This document shows, in pieces, positions 1-9,502 of a DNA stretch of 64,000 nt. Source of the stretch: Undibacterium parvum (GTDB lineage Bacteria > Pseudomonadota > Gammaproteobacteria > Burkholderiales > Burkholderiaceae_D). Position 1 is the first letter of the stretch, and each line of letters opens with the position of its first letter. Under the pieces are notes generated by a model. The model worked only from the letters and a program-made list of their open reading frames with translations, was not told where the DNA came from and made no database searches. The position numbers and the translations under genes were made by a program. The DNA lies in NCBI RefSeq assembly GCF_003955735.1, contig NZ_CP034464.1, positions 62,001 through 126,000 on the forward strand. Reading direction: 5' to 3'.

Positions 1-493
1 CTTCGTCGCACTGATCATCACGCCCAACCAAGAAGCCATCTGGGCTTACGCTGGCGACTCGCGCTTGTACCGGTTCAGCGGACCAAATTTTATCGAACAC
101 ACCAAAGACCACTCCTACGTTGAAAGACTAGTGGACGAAGGAAAAATCACCCAGGAAGAAGCCAAGACCCACCGCATGTCGAATATCCTTGTCAATGTGC
201 TCGGCTCCACCACGACAGCGCCTTACATCAGCTTTGGCTCTCACAGCGGATTAAAAGTTGGCGATTCGTTTCTATTGTGCTCGGATGGTTTGTGGCATTA
301 TTTTACCGATGCCGAGTTGTCCGCCGCGGTCGCCGCGAATAGTCCACGTCAAGCCTCAGAACTATTAATCCGCAAAGCCAGAGAACGGGCCCACGGCCAT
401 GGCGACAACTGCACTTTCGCGGTCGTCAAACTGGTCAAACCGCCAGTCGAACAAAAAACTTATAAAGTCGAAAAAATGCGCCGCGCGGTGTAA
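1..493 (+). CDS. PP2C-family serine/threonine protein phosphatase, C-terminal part
   Basis: The frame is open from base 2, so the gene starts before the window and about 163 C-terminal residues are visible. The segment AYAGDSRLYR is the PP2C metal-site motif (GDSR), and LCSDGLWHYFTDAEL is the later conserved SDGL motif; HGDNCTF near the end supplies the usual D-N pair. The family removes phosphate from Ser/Thr residues using Mn/Mg and in bacteria usually opposes an Hanks-type kinase, which would lie upstream outside the window (inference). A hairpin follows the stop codon. TTG at base 65 is in frame but is not the start, because the GDSR motif begins before it. Confidence 0.85.
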   Translation, partial: FVALIITPNQEAIWAYAGDSRLYRFSGPNFIEHTKDHSYVERLVDEGKITQEEAKTHRMSNILVNVLGSTTTAPYISFGSHSGLKVGDSFLLCSDGLWHYFTDAELSAAVAANSPRQASELLIRKARERAHGHGDNCTFAVVKLVKPPVEQKTYKVEKMRRAV

Positions 494-511
494 GCAAACT
501 CAAAGAGTCAT

Positions 512-545
512 AAAAAAATCCCAGAACGCATCTGGGATTTTTTTA
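512..545. terminator. Bidirectional intrinsic terminator
   Basis: Stem TCCCAGA/TCTGGGA with a 5-nt loop, an A tract before it and a T tract after it. It lies between the convergent phosphatase and glutathione S-transferase genes and can serve both. Confidence 0.85.
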
Positions 546-559
546 TGTGGTTATCAGAT

Positions 560-1213
560 TTAAGCTGGCTTTAAATGCTGCATCATCAAGGCAAAATTTT
601 CTTTTTTATCCGCGTTAACCCGCTGCATGGAAGGTCTTTCCGCCATCAACGCCACATAGTCTTTCAGCGGTAAATCGGCCAGAAAATCACGCCCGTAAAT
701 CGCCTTAGTCGCCATAGAAATCAAAGGCAAATGCACAGCGGCAGCGCAATCAGCCATACTAAAAACCTCGCCTGCCACATACGGTGAAAATTTTGCCAAT
801 TGGCTAAACGCCGAGATATTTTTGCTCAAGCGCTTCTCAACTTTTTGCTTCACATCGTCGCTCACAGTTCCACCGAAAAATGCCTCGGCATATAAGTCCC
901 TGGCGACCAACTCTAAGTGCAATTCTAAAAACACCAGTAACTCACGGTTTTTAGCCGCTGCATAGGCGTCTTTCGGCAAAAGAGAGCGCGCTGGAAACTG
1001 TTCTTCGAGATAATCAAGAATAACTTGCGATTCGCACAGACTACCGTGCTCGGTTTGAATATAGGGAATTTTCCCTAGTGGAGAATGGGCTAATAGCTCG
1101 GGTGAATTGCCTGTCCAAACTAAAACCTCTTCAAATGCAATTTCTTTCTCTATGAGCGCTAGTTTAACTTTATTGTAATAATTACTTACCGCAAAACCAC
1201 AGAGTTTGATCAT
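560..1213 (-). CDS. Glutathione S-transferase family protein
   Basis: 217 residues, the normal length for a cytosolic GST. The N-terminal thioredoxin-like domain (about 1-78) starts IKLCGFAVSNYYNKVKLAL and contains the cis-proline and SES-type glutathione contact (GKIPYIQTEHGSLCES). The remainder is the helical C-terminal domain. Such enzymes conjugate glutathione to electrophiles or act as thiol reductases; the substrate cannot be told from sequence. It stands alone between the terminator at 512-545 and the fimV-like gene, whose stop is about 50 bp upstream of this start, so the two could be co-transcribed. Confidence 0.85.
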   Translation of the reverse strand: MIKLCGFAVSNYYNKVKLALIEKEIAFEEVLVWTGNSPELLAHSPLGKIPYIQTEHGSLCESQVILDYLEEQFPARSLLPKDAYAAAKNRELLVFLELHLELVARDLYAEAFFGGTVSDDVKQKVEKRLSKNISAFSQLAKFSPYVAGEVFSMADCAAAVHLPLISMATKAIYGRDFLADLPLKDYVALMAERPSMQRVNADKKENFALMMQHLKPA

Positions 1214-1265
1214 AATTATTCTCGCTAACCGGGTAAAGTTTAAGGCTTACTATTTTTTAGGGGGC

Positions 1266-3236
1266 TTATTTTTTTGGCGTACTATCTTTAGGAAAATCGA
1301 TGACTTCAAAATCGATCATCCCCAAATCCTCTTTAGCAGGCTGCTCAATGCTAGCATCTGCTCCAGGATGATGCGCAAACGGATTTTTTGCGCCTGCGGC
1401 CATCCCTTCAATCGCATTCACGCGCTCCAATTCATGCGCAATCGAGATCAACAAAAGTATATCTCGATACACCGGCAACTCGAAGCCAGCGCGTTTCCCA
1501 TCCCGGTCGTCGATCAGCAAAGACTGCAAGAACGGGATAATCTCACTGCTATTCCAAAGACTGCAAATGCGCGCTATTAAGTGAGGAAAATTCTCAAGTA
1601 AAGAAATACTTTCGCTATCAACTTCAGTTGAGAACTCAGGAATATTTGCATTGAAGTTTGCAACAAAACGCGCTCTTAAAAGATCGTATTTATTCTGGTC
1701 CTTGACGATGCCATACAGATCGAGCAAATACAGCCAAGGCACCGGCGAATCCGGATGATCCGTGTTCGATTGTGGCTCAAGTATCTCTATCGCCCTTTGC
1801 GGATCGTTGACCGACATCCAAAACTCGGCCTCTTGGGTGACATCTGAAATTTCCTCGACATTGACCGAGTTACCAATCGGCGCGAAAAAATTAAATACGC
1901 TGCTATTGGTTTCTTCCAGCGTCAATGGACGTGGCGGTTTTTGCTCGGAATGAAAAAACGCCTCAGTCTCATTGCTGCCGCTCGCAGCAGCGCTTGCGCT
2001 TGCACTTGCGCCTGTATCGCTGGACTGCGGGCTTTTATCGTCCTCAAAATGATAATTCTCAAACGAGGCCTGCGGATTATTTGGATCCGGTTCATAGGAT
2101 GCCTGGATATGGTCAACAATCTCCTCCAGGTTCTTACGCCTATCCATGTCCTTACCCTCACGCGCCAACTCCCACCAGGAAACATCCTTGGCTTTTTGTA
2201 TCCGTCTTAGATAGACCCAGAGCATCACTGCCGCCATCAGAGCGAGCAGTGCGAAGGCAAGCAGACCAACGATCCAGTTTCTGGAGTAACTACTCTCCCG
2301 GATTTCGTCGAGCTCGCGTTTATTCTTAAGACTTTGCTGTTTTAATTGAGCAGTTTCAATTTGTAACGCTTGCAATTTATCTCTAGCTGCTGAGCGCTCT
2401 AGATAGTCTTTTTGGGTAGGCTCTTCATCTCGTAAAATGGCCGCCATACGTACCTGAGCAGCCCGCAGCTCCACCATATTTTCAACTAACTTTAGCTCTA
2501 CCGAAGACGAAAGCGTATTACTGAGCTTAAGTCCTTGTTGTGGCTGAAAACTATCATCCGACAGTTTTAATAGATCGACGGGAGCACTAGCCGGCTTTTT
2601 TGACTTTGATTTAAGCGGTGGTAGCGCCTCAGCCAGATTTTTTTGCGGTGGAGTTTGAATCGAAATCGGATCTTTACCTGGCAAATTACCAGCAGTGTTT
2701 TTACTGCGCTTTACTTTCTTGCTGCCGTCCAATTGGGAAGAAGTCGCATCCGGCAATCCCGGCGCAGCGATTCGCGCACCTACTTGCGGCAATAAAACTG
2801 GGGAAGTATTTTCTTGATTTGAGAGAAATTGAGGAGGATCCAAAAGTATCAAGAACTCTCTATGCAATTGCGTCTCGCAGACGATATCGACTACCACTTT
2901 AACCACAGGCTCAGGTATAGCCTGTCTGGAAAGTAATAAAATAGATCTTGCCTGCCCCGATTGCAGTACCGACACTTGCGCCGGGGCGATCATGCTGCCC
3001 TCAGTGGTCTCGAATTTAACTTTGATACAGTGCTGAGTTAGATCGCCATTGTCAGAGCCTATCAGACCAATTTGGCCTTTAAACGGCTGGCCCAGGCCAG
3101 ATTGCACGCGCAATTCCCCCAAGCCCAGCGCATGGGCTGAAAAAACTGAGCCTAAGGCTATAAATCCCGTTACAAGACAAGACAGGCAAGGCTTTAAAAA
3201 TTTAAAAAATATGATAGCGACCTCAATAATTACCAA
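1266..3236 (-). CDS. FimV-like inner-membrane protein
   Basis: About 656 residues. A signal-like segment ends near AHA (36) and is followed by LGLGELRVQSGLGQPFKGQI, the typical N-terminal motif of FimV/HubP-type proteins. Then come a basic/proline-rich linker, a predicted coiled coil (about 250-315), one membrane span (about 321-343) and an acidic cytoplasmic part. FimV proteins organise cell poles and support type IV pilus function. I see no LysM domain, and the protein is shorter than Pseudomonas FimV. The start is uncertain: there is no in-frame ATG before the signal peptide. The first option is TTG at 3236, while a GAGG at 3221-3224 precedes ATC/ATA codons. Confidence 0.7.
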   Translation of the reverse strand: MVIIEVAIIFFKFLKPCLSCLVTGFIALGSVFSAHALGLGELRVQSGLGQPFKGQIGLIGSDNGDLTQHCIKVKFETTEGSMIAPAQVSVLQSGQARSILLLSRQAIPEPVVKVVVDIVCETQLHREFLILLDPPQFLSNQENTSPVLLPQVGARIAAPGLPDATSSQLDGSKKVKRSKNTAGNLPGKDPISIQTPPQKNLAEALPPLKSKSKKPASAPVDLLKLSDDSFQPQQGLKLSNTLSSSVELKLVENMVELRAAQVRMAAILRDEEPTQKDYLERSAARDKLQALQIETAQLKQQSLKNKRELDEIRESSYSRNWIVGLLAFALLALMAAVMLWVYLRRIQKAKDVSWWELAREGKDMDRRKNLEEIVDHIQASYEPDPNNPQASFENYHFEDDKSPQSSDTGASASASAAASGSNETEAFFHSEQKPPRPLTLEETNSSVFNFFAPIGNSVNVEEISDVTQEAEFWMSVNDPQRAIEILEPQSNTDHPDSPVPWLYLLDLYGIVKDQNKYDLLRARFVANFNANIPEFSTEVDSESISLLENFPHLIARICSLWNSSEIIPFLQSLLIDDRDGKRAGFELPVYRDILLLISIAHELERVNAIEGMAAGAKNPFAHHPGADASIEQPAKEDLGMIDFEVIDFPKDSTPKK

Positions 3237-3300
3237 CCAAAAACGCTGTCACAATGAAAGCTTACAGCTATCGCAATGATACTTACTTTATAACAAAGGC

Positions 3301-3326
3301 AAAAGAAAAAGCCCTTAAAAAGGGCT
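3301..3326 (-). terminator. Intrinsic terminator downstream of trmJ
   Basis: Stem AGCCCTT/AAGGGCT with a 3-nt loop; on the minus strand it is followed by TTTTTCTTTT. It lies 130 bp past the trmJ stop. A second perfect 8-bp hairpin (TGGCAACA/TGTTGCCA) sits between them at 3361-3381 and lacks a T tract. Confidence 0.75.
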
Positions 3327-3452
3327 GAATGCATGAAAATTTGAAACAATTTAACAAATTTGGCAACACTTGATGTTGCCATCAAGGGCAGTTTTGATAT
3401 TTTAGTCTAATTTAATTGCAGCAATAATTTAATGCGAAAGCAATTGTCAGCT

Positions 3453-4211
3453 TTATTTTTTTACATCAAGAATTTTTTTTGCGATACCTCTGAGTATATT
3501 CACCTCTTCGGTTTCTAACTGGGTACGCGAAAATAAACGTTTTAAGCGTGGCATTAGCTTTTTCGGGCTAGCTGGATTTAAAAAATCTATTGCCACCAGT
3601 GCCTGTTCTAAATGTGTATACATTCCATCAATCTCGACCGCAGAAGCGGGACTTCCCTGGAAGCCGATCTCGCTGACTGCGCTTGCACTGTCACTCAAGC
3701 CGGCAAGCCGAGATTCATAGGCGAGTAACTGCACGGCTTGCGCCAGATTCAAGGATGAATATTCTGGATTGGCGGGAATATTGATCAGGGCATTGCAATT
3801 GACCACGATCTCATTGGGCAAGCCATAACGTTCATTGCCAAACACTAAGGCAACCGGTTCATGAAGATTGCTTGATACATGCTGCGCAAACGCCCTTGGA
3901 TCGAGTATCGGTGGGGAGAATTCACGCAGTCTAGCACTGACCGCAGCCACATAATGACAACCCTGCAAAGCCTCCTCTATCGTGTTCACGATTTTTGCCG
4001 ATGCCAAAATATCCTGCGCGCCGCTGGCGAAGGCAATCGCCTCCGCGTTGGTTAAGGCATCTGGAAAACGCGGATTGAGCAAGACTAATTCCGAAAAACC
4101 CATGGTTTTTATTGCTCTGGCGACAGCGCCTATGTTGCCGGGATGACTAGTTCCTACAAGTACGAAACGCAGGCGTTTAAAAAGAGATGTGTCAGTTTGG
4201 GGCAAGTTCAT
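3453..4211 (-). CDS. trmJ: tRNA (cytidine/uridine-32-2'-O)-methyltransferase TrmJ
   Basis: 252 residues, a SPOUT-class methyltransferase. The N-terminal LVGTSHPGNIGAVARAIKTM is the substrate-side motif of the TrmH/TrmJ group. LVFGNERYGL and the SLNLAQAVQLLAYE segment form the knotted SAM site. TrmJ methylates the ribose of position 32 in the anticodon loop of several tRNAs. It is divergent from suhB, a pairing common in proteobacteria, which supports the assignment. The ATG at 4211 has no obvious rival. Confidence 0.9.
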   Translation of the reverse strand: MNLPQTDTSLFKRLRFVLVGTSHPGNIGAVARAIKTMGFSELVLLNPRFPDALTNAEAIAFASGAQDILASAKIVNTIEEALQGCHYVAAVSARLREFSPPILDPRAFAQHVSSNLHEPVALVFGNERYGLPNEIVVNCNALINIPANPEYSSLNLAQAVQLLAYESRLAGLSDSASAVSEIGFQGSPASAVEIDGMYTHLEQALVAIDFLNPASPKKLMPRLKRLFSRTQLETEEVNILRGIAKKILDVKK

Positions 4212-4359
4212 TTAAAATAGCGCAATTACGCGTGATTCCTTGTTAGTTTTTGAGTTATTTACGCGGTGCTCTTTAATTCAATTTTTGTGCGAACCCCGAT
4301 TTCTCATCATCTTAGCCGATGTGAGGGCTTGGGATTTCGCCATTTTAACGGAAACCCCT

Positions 4360-5166
4360 ATGCATCCTATGCTCAATACGGCTATTAAAGCCGCTCGCCG
4401 TGGCGCAACTGTCATCAGTCGTGCCTCTTTCGATCTCGATCGCGTTCAAGTCACTGAAAAGCAATATAACGATTTCGTCACTGACGTTGATCGCTTGGCT
4501 GAAGCGGCCATCATAGAAGTATTGAAGACTGCCTATCCTGATCACGCGATCTTGGCAGAAGAATCTGGGGCTTCCGCCAATTTACATGATGACAACGACA
4601 ACGTCTGGATCATTGATCCTCTAGACGGCACCACCAACTTCATCCACGGTTTCCCCCAGTATTGCGTTTCCATTGCCTTGCAACAGCGTGGCATTATCAC
4701 ACAAGCAGTGATTTACGACCCTACCCGCAATGAAATGTTTACTGCTAGCAAAGGTGCCGGCGCCTTCCTCAATGACAAACGTATCCGCGTGACCCGTTGC
4801 GACAAACTGGCTGATGCCTTGATAGGCACAGGCTTCCCATCGCGCGATTTATCTGGCTTGAACGAATACATGGAAATGTTCAAAGCCATGACAGTAAAAA
4901 CTCAGGGACTCAGAAGAGCAGGCGCTGCGGCTTTAGATTTAGCCTATGTCGCCATGGGCCGTCTGGATGGTTTCTTTGAAAAAGGTCTGGCACCTTGGGA
5001 TATAGCTGCAGGCTCCTTATTGATTACCGAAGCCGGTGGCATCATCACCAACTTCTCGGGTGAATCTGATTACCTGCACAAAGGTGACGTGCTGGCTGGC
5101 ACACCAAAGATTTTCTCGCAAATGTTGAATACTTTTCAGCCTATCACTAGTGCTAGCGCCAAGTAA
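4360..5166 (+). CDS. suhB: Inositol-1-monophosphatase SuhB
   Basis: 268 residues from ATG 4360 ([15 protein letters not shown]), matching the E. coli length of 267; an in-frame upstream extension to 4240 is unlikely to be translated. It has the family motifs [11 protein letters not shown] (metal/phosphate site), AEESG and [15 protein letters not shown]. The enzyme is a Mg-dependent, Li-sensitive phosphatase. In enterobacteria SuhB also takes part in rRNA antitermination complexes, a role that may or may not apply here. It is divergent from trmJ. Confidence 0.93.
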   Translation: MHPMLNTAIKAARRGATVISRASFDLDRVQVTEKQYNDFVTDVDRLAEAAIIEVLKTAYPDHAILAEESGASANLHDDNDNVWIIDPLDGTTNFIHGFPQYCVSIALQQRGIITQAVIYDPTRNEMFTASKGAGAFLNDKRIRVTRCDKLADALIGTGFPSRDLSGLNEYMEMFKAMTVKTQGLRRAGAAALDLAYVAMGRLDGFFEKGLAPWDIAAGSLLITEAGGIITNFSGESDYLHKGDVLAGTPKIFSQMLNTFQPITSASAK

Positions 5167-5314
5167 CACGCCGCGATCAACAGTGATTTTAATGAGCTAA
5201 CCTCTGTTTCTGTGCCAGCCTCTTGGCCAGAACAGCAGCTCAGCAGTTCATATATTGTTTTACTCTTACATATCGGGCATCCGCTCCGACTGTTTGTTTT
5301 TTCAAGAAATTAGC

Positions 5315-6688
5315 ATGACCACATTTTCAGAACTTGGCTTATCCGAGTGCATCGTTCGCGCAGTCAGCGATCATGGTTACACCACCCCTACGCCGATACA
5401 AATGCAGGCGATTCCTGCAGTGATTAAAGGCGGGGATTTACTGGCTGGCGCGCAGACCGGCACCGGAAAAACCGCAGGCTTCACGCTGCCTATCCTAGAG
5501 CGCTTGCACAAAGGTCCGAACGCACCAAAAAACAAAACCGATCGCCGCCCTATCCGTGCCTTGGTCCTGACACCGACACGCGAACTGGCGGCACAGGTAG
5601 AAGAAAGCGTCAGCACTTACGGTAAATACACCAACCTTAATTCCGGTGTTATTTTCGGCGGTGTCGGTATCAATCCACAAATTAAATTACTCAAGACTGG
5701 CGTCGATATTTTGGTCGCAACGCCGGGTCGTTTATTGGATCACAAGCAGCAAGGCACGATAGATCTTAGCCACGTCGAAATTTTAATCCTGGACGAAGCC
5801 GATCGCATGTTAGACATGGGCTTCATCCACGACATAAAAAAAGTCCTGGCAATCTTGCCGCCTAAGCGCCAGAACCTGCTGTTCTCTGCGACTTTTTCAG
5901 ATGAGATCAAGACTCTCGCCGATCGACTGCTGGATAATCCGGCAATGATAGAAGTGGCGCGTCGCAACTCCACCGTCGAAGTCATTGCTCAAAAAATACA
6001 TCCGGTAGACCGTGACAAGAAGCACCCTTTATTGGCGCATCTGATCAAGACCTACAACTGGGTTCAAGTTTTGGTATTTACCCGTACCAAACACGGTGCC
6101 AATAAGCTCGTAGAGCAATTGATCGCCGGTGGCATTAACAGTATGGCGATCCACGGCAACAAGAGCCAGTCGGCACGCACCAAGGCGCTGGCCGAATTCA
6201 AAGACGGCAGCCTGACGGTCCTGGTTGCCACCGACATCGCTGCGCGCGGTATCGATATTGATCAATTGCCGCACGTCGTGAACTACGATTTGCCCAACGT
6301 TCCGGAAGATTATGTACACCGTATCGGCCGTACTGGTCGCGCTGGTGCAACTGGCGAGGCGGTTTCTCTGGTCTGCGTGGATGAATTCAAGCTACTTGCC
6401 GACATCGAGAAACTGATCAAGCGTCAGCTACCACAAGAAATCATCGATGGTTTCATTCCTGATCCTCACGCCAAAGCGCAACCTATACAATTGCGTAGTT
6501 TCCAAGGTCAGGGACAAGGTCAAGGCCGCAGTGGTGGTGGTGGCGGTGGTGGTGGCGGCAATCGTGCCGGCAATCGCCAGGCACGCCCGGTAGGCGCATC
6601 ACGCGAAGGCGGTCCAGCACGCACTTCAGCCAAACCAGTGGTCAAGCAAAGTACACCACGTCGTTCCGGTGGACGCGGCGGCGCATAA
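5315..6688 (+). CDS. rhlE: ATP-dependent RNA helicase RhlE
   Basis: 457 residues from ATG 5315 ([17 protein letters not shown]). All DEAD-box motifs are visible in order: Q motif ([11 protein letters not shown]), Walker A (AQTGTGKT), PTRELA, DEAD, SAT, ARGIDI and [10 protein letters not shown]. The tail is low-complexity, with QGQGQGQG, a run of nine glycines and basic GGRGG repeats, as in RhlE proteins that act in ribosome maturation and cold-adapted RNA turnover. The glycine run is coded by GGT/GGC repeats (about 6531-6560) and could vary in length by slippage. A strong terminator follows. Confidence 0.9.
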   Translation: MTTFSELGLSECIVRAVSDHGYTTPTPIQMQAIPAVIKGGDLLAGAQTGTGKTAGFTLPILERLHKGPNAPKNKTDRRPIRALVLTPTRELAAQVEESVSTYGKYTNLNSGVIFGGVGINPQIKLLKTGVDILVATPGRLLDHKQQGTIDLSHVEILILDEADRMLDMGFIHDIKKVLAILPPKRQNLLFSATFSDEIKTLADRLLDNPAMIEVARRNSTVEVIAQKIHPVDRDKKHPLLAHLIKTYNWVQVLVFTRTKHGANKLVEQLIAGGINSMAIHGNKSQSARTKALAEFKDGSLTVLVATDIAARGIDIDQLPHVVNYDLPNVPEDYVHRIGRTGRAGATGEAVSLVCVDEFKLLADIEKLIKRQLPQEIIDGFIPDPHAKAQPIQLRSFQGQGQGQGRSGGGGGGGGGNRAGNRQARPVGASREGGPARTSAKPVVKQSTPRRSGGRGGA

Positions 6689-6710
6689 GTTAACATCAGC
6701 ATCAATAGAA

Positions 6711-6746
6711 ATGGGCGCTTTCGATCTTCGAAGCGCCCATTTTTTA
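6711..6746. terminator. Intrinsic terminator after rhlE
   Basis: Stem ATGGGCGCTTCG-type arms (GGGCGCTT/AAGCGCCC) followed by TTTTTTA. It lies between the convergent rhlE and response-regulator genes. Confidence 0.85.
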
Positions 6747-6757
6747 TTGGTAGTTAG

Positions 6758-7531
6758 CTACATTTGCCGGAACAGATGGATGTAGTTGCGGCTCACGGTC
6801 AGGGTCTCACTGCGACCTTTGAGTAAGAGATCAGCCTGATCCCGTTCACCACGCACCACCCCAAGCACGGCACGCGCATTGACGATAGTGGAACGATGAA
6901 TTTGCCAAAAATGGGCGGGATCCAACTCCAAAAGTAATTCTTTGATAGGTTTGCGCACCAAAGCTTCGCCATCAGCCATGGTCACGCAGGTATATTTTTC
7001 GTCCGAATGAAAATACAGCACTTCGTCGATAGGTATCAGCCTTACCGTATTGCCGACACTGGCTTTAATCCATTGCAAATAACTAGGTGCATTGAGCTTC
7101 AAGACCTTACTCAAATCGCTTAACATAGACTCGAGCCCGACAGTCGCAGGCACGGTTACCGGGCTTTGCATGCGCTCTTTTAAGCGCAGTATCGTTTCGC
7201 TTAAACGCGCATTTTCAAATGGTTTGAGCAGATAGTCGATCGCACCACGCTCAAAAGCTTCGATCGCATATTGATTAAAGGCGGTAATAAACGCGATATG
7301 GGCACGTTTACCGATCAGTCTTGCCACTTCCAAGCCTGTCATGCCCGGCATATGAATATCAAGGAACACCACATCGGGCAAATTGTCGCCAGCGGCAGAA
7401 ATCAATTCTTGTGCATGCAGGCCATGCTCGGCCTCCATGATAATCTCTAGTTCGGGCCACAACAGCGCCAGCTTGGCCTTTAAATGATGCCGCAATAAAG
7501 CTTCATCATCTGCAATCATGGCAGTAGGCAT
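6758..7531 (-). CDS. LytTR-family response regulator (AlgR-type)
   Basis: 257 residues. The receiver domain (about 1-120) has the acidic pair D8/D9, the phospho-acceptor D58 in VVFLDIHMPGMTG and K103 in DYLLKPF. The C-terminal LytTR DNA-binding domain (about 150-255) includes RLIPIDEVLYF and FWQIHRSTIVN. It is the transcriptional output of a two-component system whose kinase gene lies directly upstream, one base away. In Pseudomonas the AlgR/FimS pair controls pili and exopolysaccharide; the local target here is unknown. Confidence 0.9.
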   Translation of the reverse strand: MPTAMIADDEALLRHHLKAKLALLWPELEIIMEAEHGLHAQELISAAGDNLPDVVFLDIHMPGMTGLEVARLIGKRAHIAFITAFNQYAIEAFERGAIDYLLKPFENARLSETILRLKERMQSPVTVPATVGLESMLSDLSKVLKLNAPSYLQWIKASVGNTVRLIPIDEVLYFHSDEKYTCVTMADGEALVRKPIKELLLELDPAHFWQIHRSTIVNARAVLGVVRGERDQADLLLKGRSETLTVSRNYIHLFRQM

Positions 7532-7532
7532 A

Positions 7533-8615
7533 TTATTCTCCCGGTGTTTCTGCTAAACGCGGCAACTGCAGTGTCGCCATAAAACCGCCAGTTTCAGGCT
7601 CAGAAAGTATCAGTGATGCGCTGCCACCGTACATCGCCTGCAAACGCTCACGAATATTTTTGAGTCCAACGCCACCGCCACTACTGAGCGTCATGCCTGG
7701 GCCATTGTCGCGCACCGTGATCGCTACACCTAGGTCACTATGTTGCGCAGTGATCCAGATCCAACCCTCCTGGCAACCTGGATCAACTCCATGTTTAATC
7801 GCATTCTCGACCAGCGTCATTAGCATCAAAGGTGGAAAAGCCATGCTCTCTAAATCTTTAGGAATATCGATCTGATACGATAGGCGCTTGCCCATGCGCA
7901 CCTGCAAAATCGCAAGGTAGGCCATGCTCATATCAACTTCTTTGGCCAGCGTGGTTTGTTCTGCCCGCATTTCCGGTAAGGCGGCGCGCAGATAACGGAT
8001 TAAGTTGGCCAACATAGTCGATGCCGCAGCGGCATCGTACTCCACTAAATACTGAACGTTGGCCAGTGTATTAAACAAAAAATGCGGCTCTATCTGCGCC
8101 TTCAAGATCTGCAAATGTGAACTCAGAGCATTTTTTTCTAACTGCAAACGACGGGTTTCAGACTCGGCCAGATCAAGTTGAGAGCGCACCTCGCGCTCAC
8201 GCAGATGCAGAAACATAGTCGCGATCACACCCACTAAGATCCCACCGGTAGTGACCACAAAAATACCGGCCAACATGGACCCGGTGGTGAATAACTGCTG
8301 CAAAGAGCGCCCCAGCAAGAGTCCGCCAAAGATAGTCCCCAGAAAAGCACTGATCACCAAAGCCACAATACGCACGTCATACAATTTCCAACGCGTAAAC
8401 TGAATATTACCTGTGACGATATAGGTGACAAACATAAAACAACCAGGAACCGCCAGTCGCATCCAAATATCGACAAAGCTAAAGTCATCAGAAAAATAGG
8501 GGTTAACAATCAGCGCGGCAATACTCACTAAGACTAGAGAAAACCCGAACTTCCTCCAGCTGAGACCTGCCAAGAGGCGGAAAATTTTTGTTTGGGATGC
8601 GAAGATATTTTTCAT
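7533..8615 (-). CDS. LytS/AlgZ-type sensor histidine kinase
   Basis: About 360 residues from ATG 8615; an in-frame ATG at 8636 is also possible. Four hydrophobic segments fill about the first 150 residues, with no recognisable periplasmic sensor domain. They are followed by a short coiled stretch and the His_kinase domain with the phospho-acceptor box QIEPHFLFNTLANVQ. The ATPase part has VENAIKHGVDPG (N box), DNGPGM and GGGVGLKNIRERL (G boxes). It forms a two-component operon with the following LytTR regulator. Confidence 0.88.
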   Translation of the reverse strand: MKNIFASQTKIFRLLAGLSWRKFGFSLVLVSIAALIVNPYFSDDFSFVDIWMRLAVPGCFMFVTYIVTGNIQFTRWKLYDVRIVALVISAFLGTIFGGLLLGRSLQQLFTTGSMLAGIFVVTTGGILVGVIATMFLHLREREVRSQLDLAESETRRLQLEKNALSSHLQILKAQIEPHFLFNTLANVQYLVEYDAAAASTMLANLIRYLRAALPEMRAEQTTLAKEVDMSMAYLAILQVRMGKRLSYQIDIPKDLESMAFPPLMLMTLVENAIKHGVDPGCQEGWIWITAQHSDLGVAITVRDNGPGMTLSSGGGVGLKNIRERLQAMYGGSASLILSEPETGGFMATLQLPRLAETPGE

Positions 8616-8741
8616 ACGCACAGCATAGCTTTTCACGCCCGCACTGTTAAGCCAATTTTGACCAAGCGCGGAAATTCGGTTATAAAACGCGAAAAAACAA
8701 AAAATAAGCGTAAGGATTTCACGAATAAAGCCATGCTTATC

Positions 8742-9024
8742 GGTAACTGTTCAGCCTGCTATACAAGCCCTTCTCCCGCTCGCGGGAGAAGGGTTGGGAT
8801 GAGGGTAGTTCAAATTTGCACAATGTTTGATACTTCATAGTGCTAAGCGCATCAGTTATTTGAACGCAAGCCTTGCTCAATCACCCTCCCTTGCAGGGCG
8901 CATATTCGCTTATGAGCGAATATTGCTACGCAGGTGGATGGCATGCCATCCAAATTTCCTGTTCCGCCCCCGGCCCTCTCCCTCCAGCGGGCGAGGGAGT
9001 TTTCATCGCTGGCTGAACAGTAAC
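8742..9024. mobile_element. MITE-like element with terminal inverted repeats and 7-bp target duplication
   Basis: The left end GGTAACTGTTCAGCCTGC (8742-8759) and the right end, read in reverse complement, GTTACTGTTCAGCCAGC match at 15 of 17 positions. The element is flanked by the direct repeat GCTTATC at 8735-8741 and 9025-9031, as expected of a target-site duplication. It is 283 bp and has no coding capacity. It is full of nested palindromes: CCTTCTCCCGCTCGCGGGAG-type arms near 8769-8792, ATATTCGCT/AGCGAATAT (8902-8923), GGATGGCATGCCATCC (8936-8951) and a second G/C-rich arm near 8972-8999. No transposase is in the window. The rest of the 8637-9502 gap shows only the short repeat at 9102. 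Confidence 0.7.
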
Positions 9025-9101
9025 GCTTATCTCGAAATAGAAATACCTCCCCCGCCAACACCCAGTGTTTACGCGCCTGCTGGCGCCATGTGCTTGGAAA
9101 G

Positions 9102-9118
9102 GCGCATGGAATATGCGC
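9102..9118. repeat. Single-arm copy of the GCATGGAATATGC dispersed repeat
   Basis: The core GCGCATGGAATATGCGC is shared with the inverted-repeat copies at 12192-12246 and 63818-63872. Only one arm is evident here; a looser AGAATATGCACGG follows it. Confidence 0.6.
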
Positions 9119-9502
9119 GAACAGAATATGCACGGCTGGGCCAGGTTATTTTTTTGAGCGTTTTTGAATTGCGAAATACAGTCACGCTCTCAATTTCAAC
9201 CGACAAGCAGCGCCAACGCACGCGCCCTAGGCATATTGGATAACATATTAGATAAAATTTTTCTGTGCGCCGATCTTTTCCACGTCTACACAGGGCGATC
9301 ACAAGGCAGCTATAACTAAGTGTCAAACGCCTAGCCGCAACCGCCAGACGATCTTTCTTACTGCGCTCGCCTCACAATCTGGTAAACTCGCGCCACTATG
9401 GCAATCTGAAAAAATTCGACGTTTTATCTGGCTTTTCAGGCGCACTGCGTGCGTAACTCGTCGATGATCAGAACCCTCCCTGCACTTACTTCACACTACT
9501 CC

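Noticed and set aside
1206..3279. Plus-strand frames opposite the FimV-like gene
   Set aside because: They are antisense shadows of a clear coding frame on the other strand.
8827..9326. Several open frames of 80-140 codons in the gap upstream of mutS
   Set aside because: They lie in the MITE and dispersed repeat, overlap on both strands, and show no domain or ribosome site.
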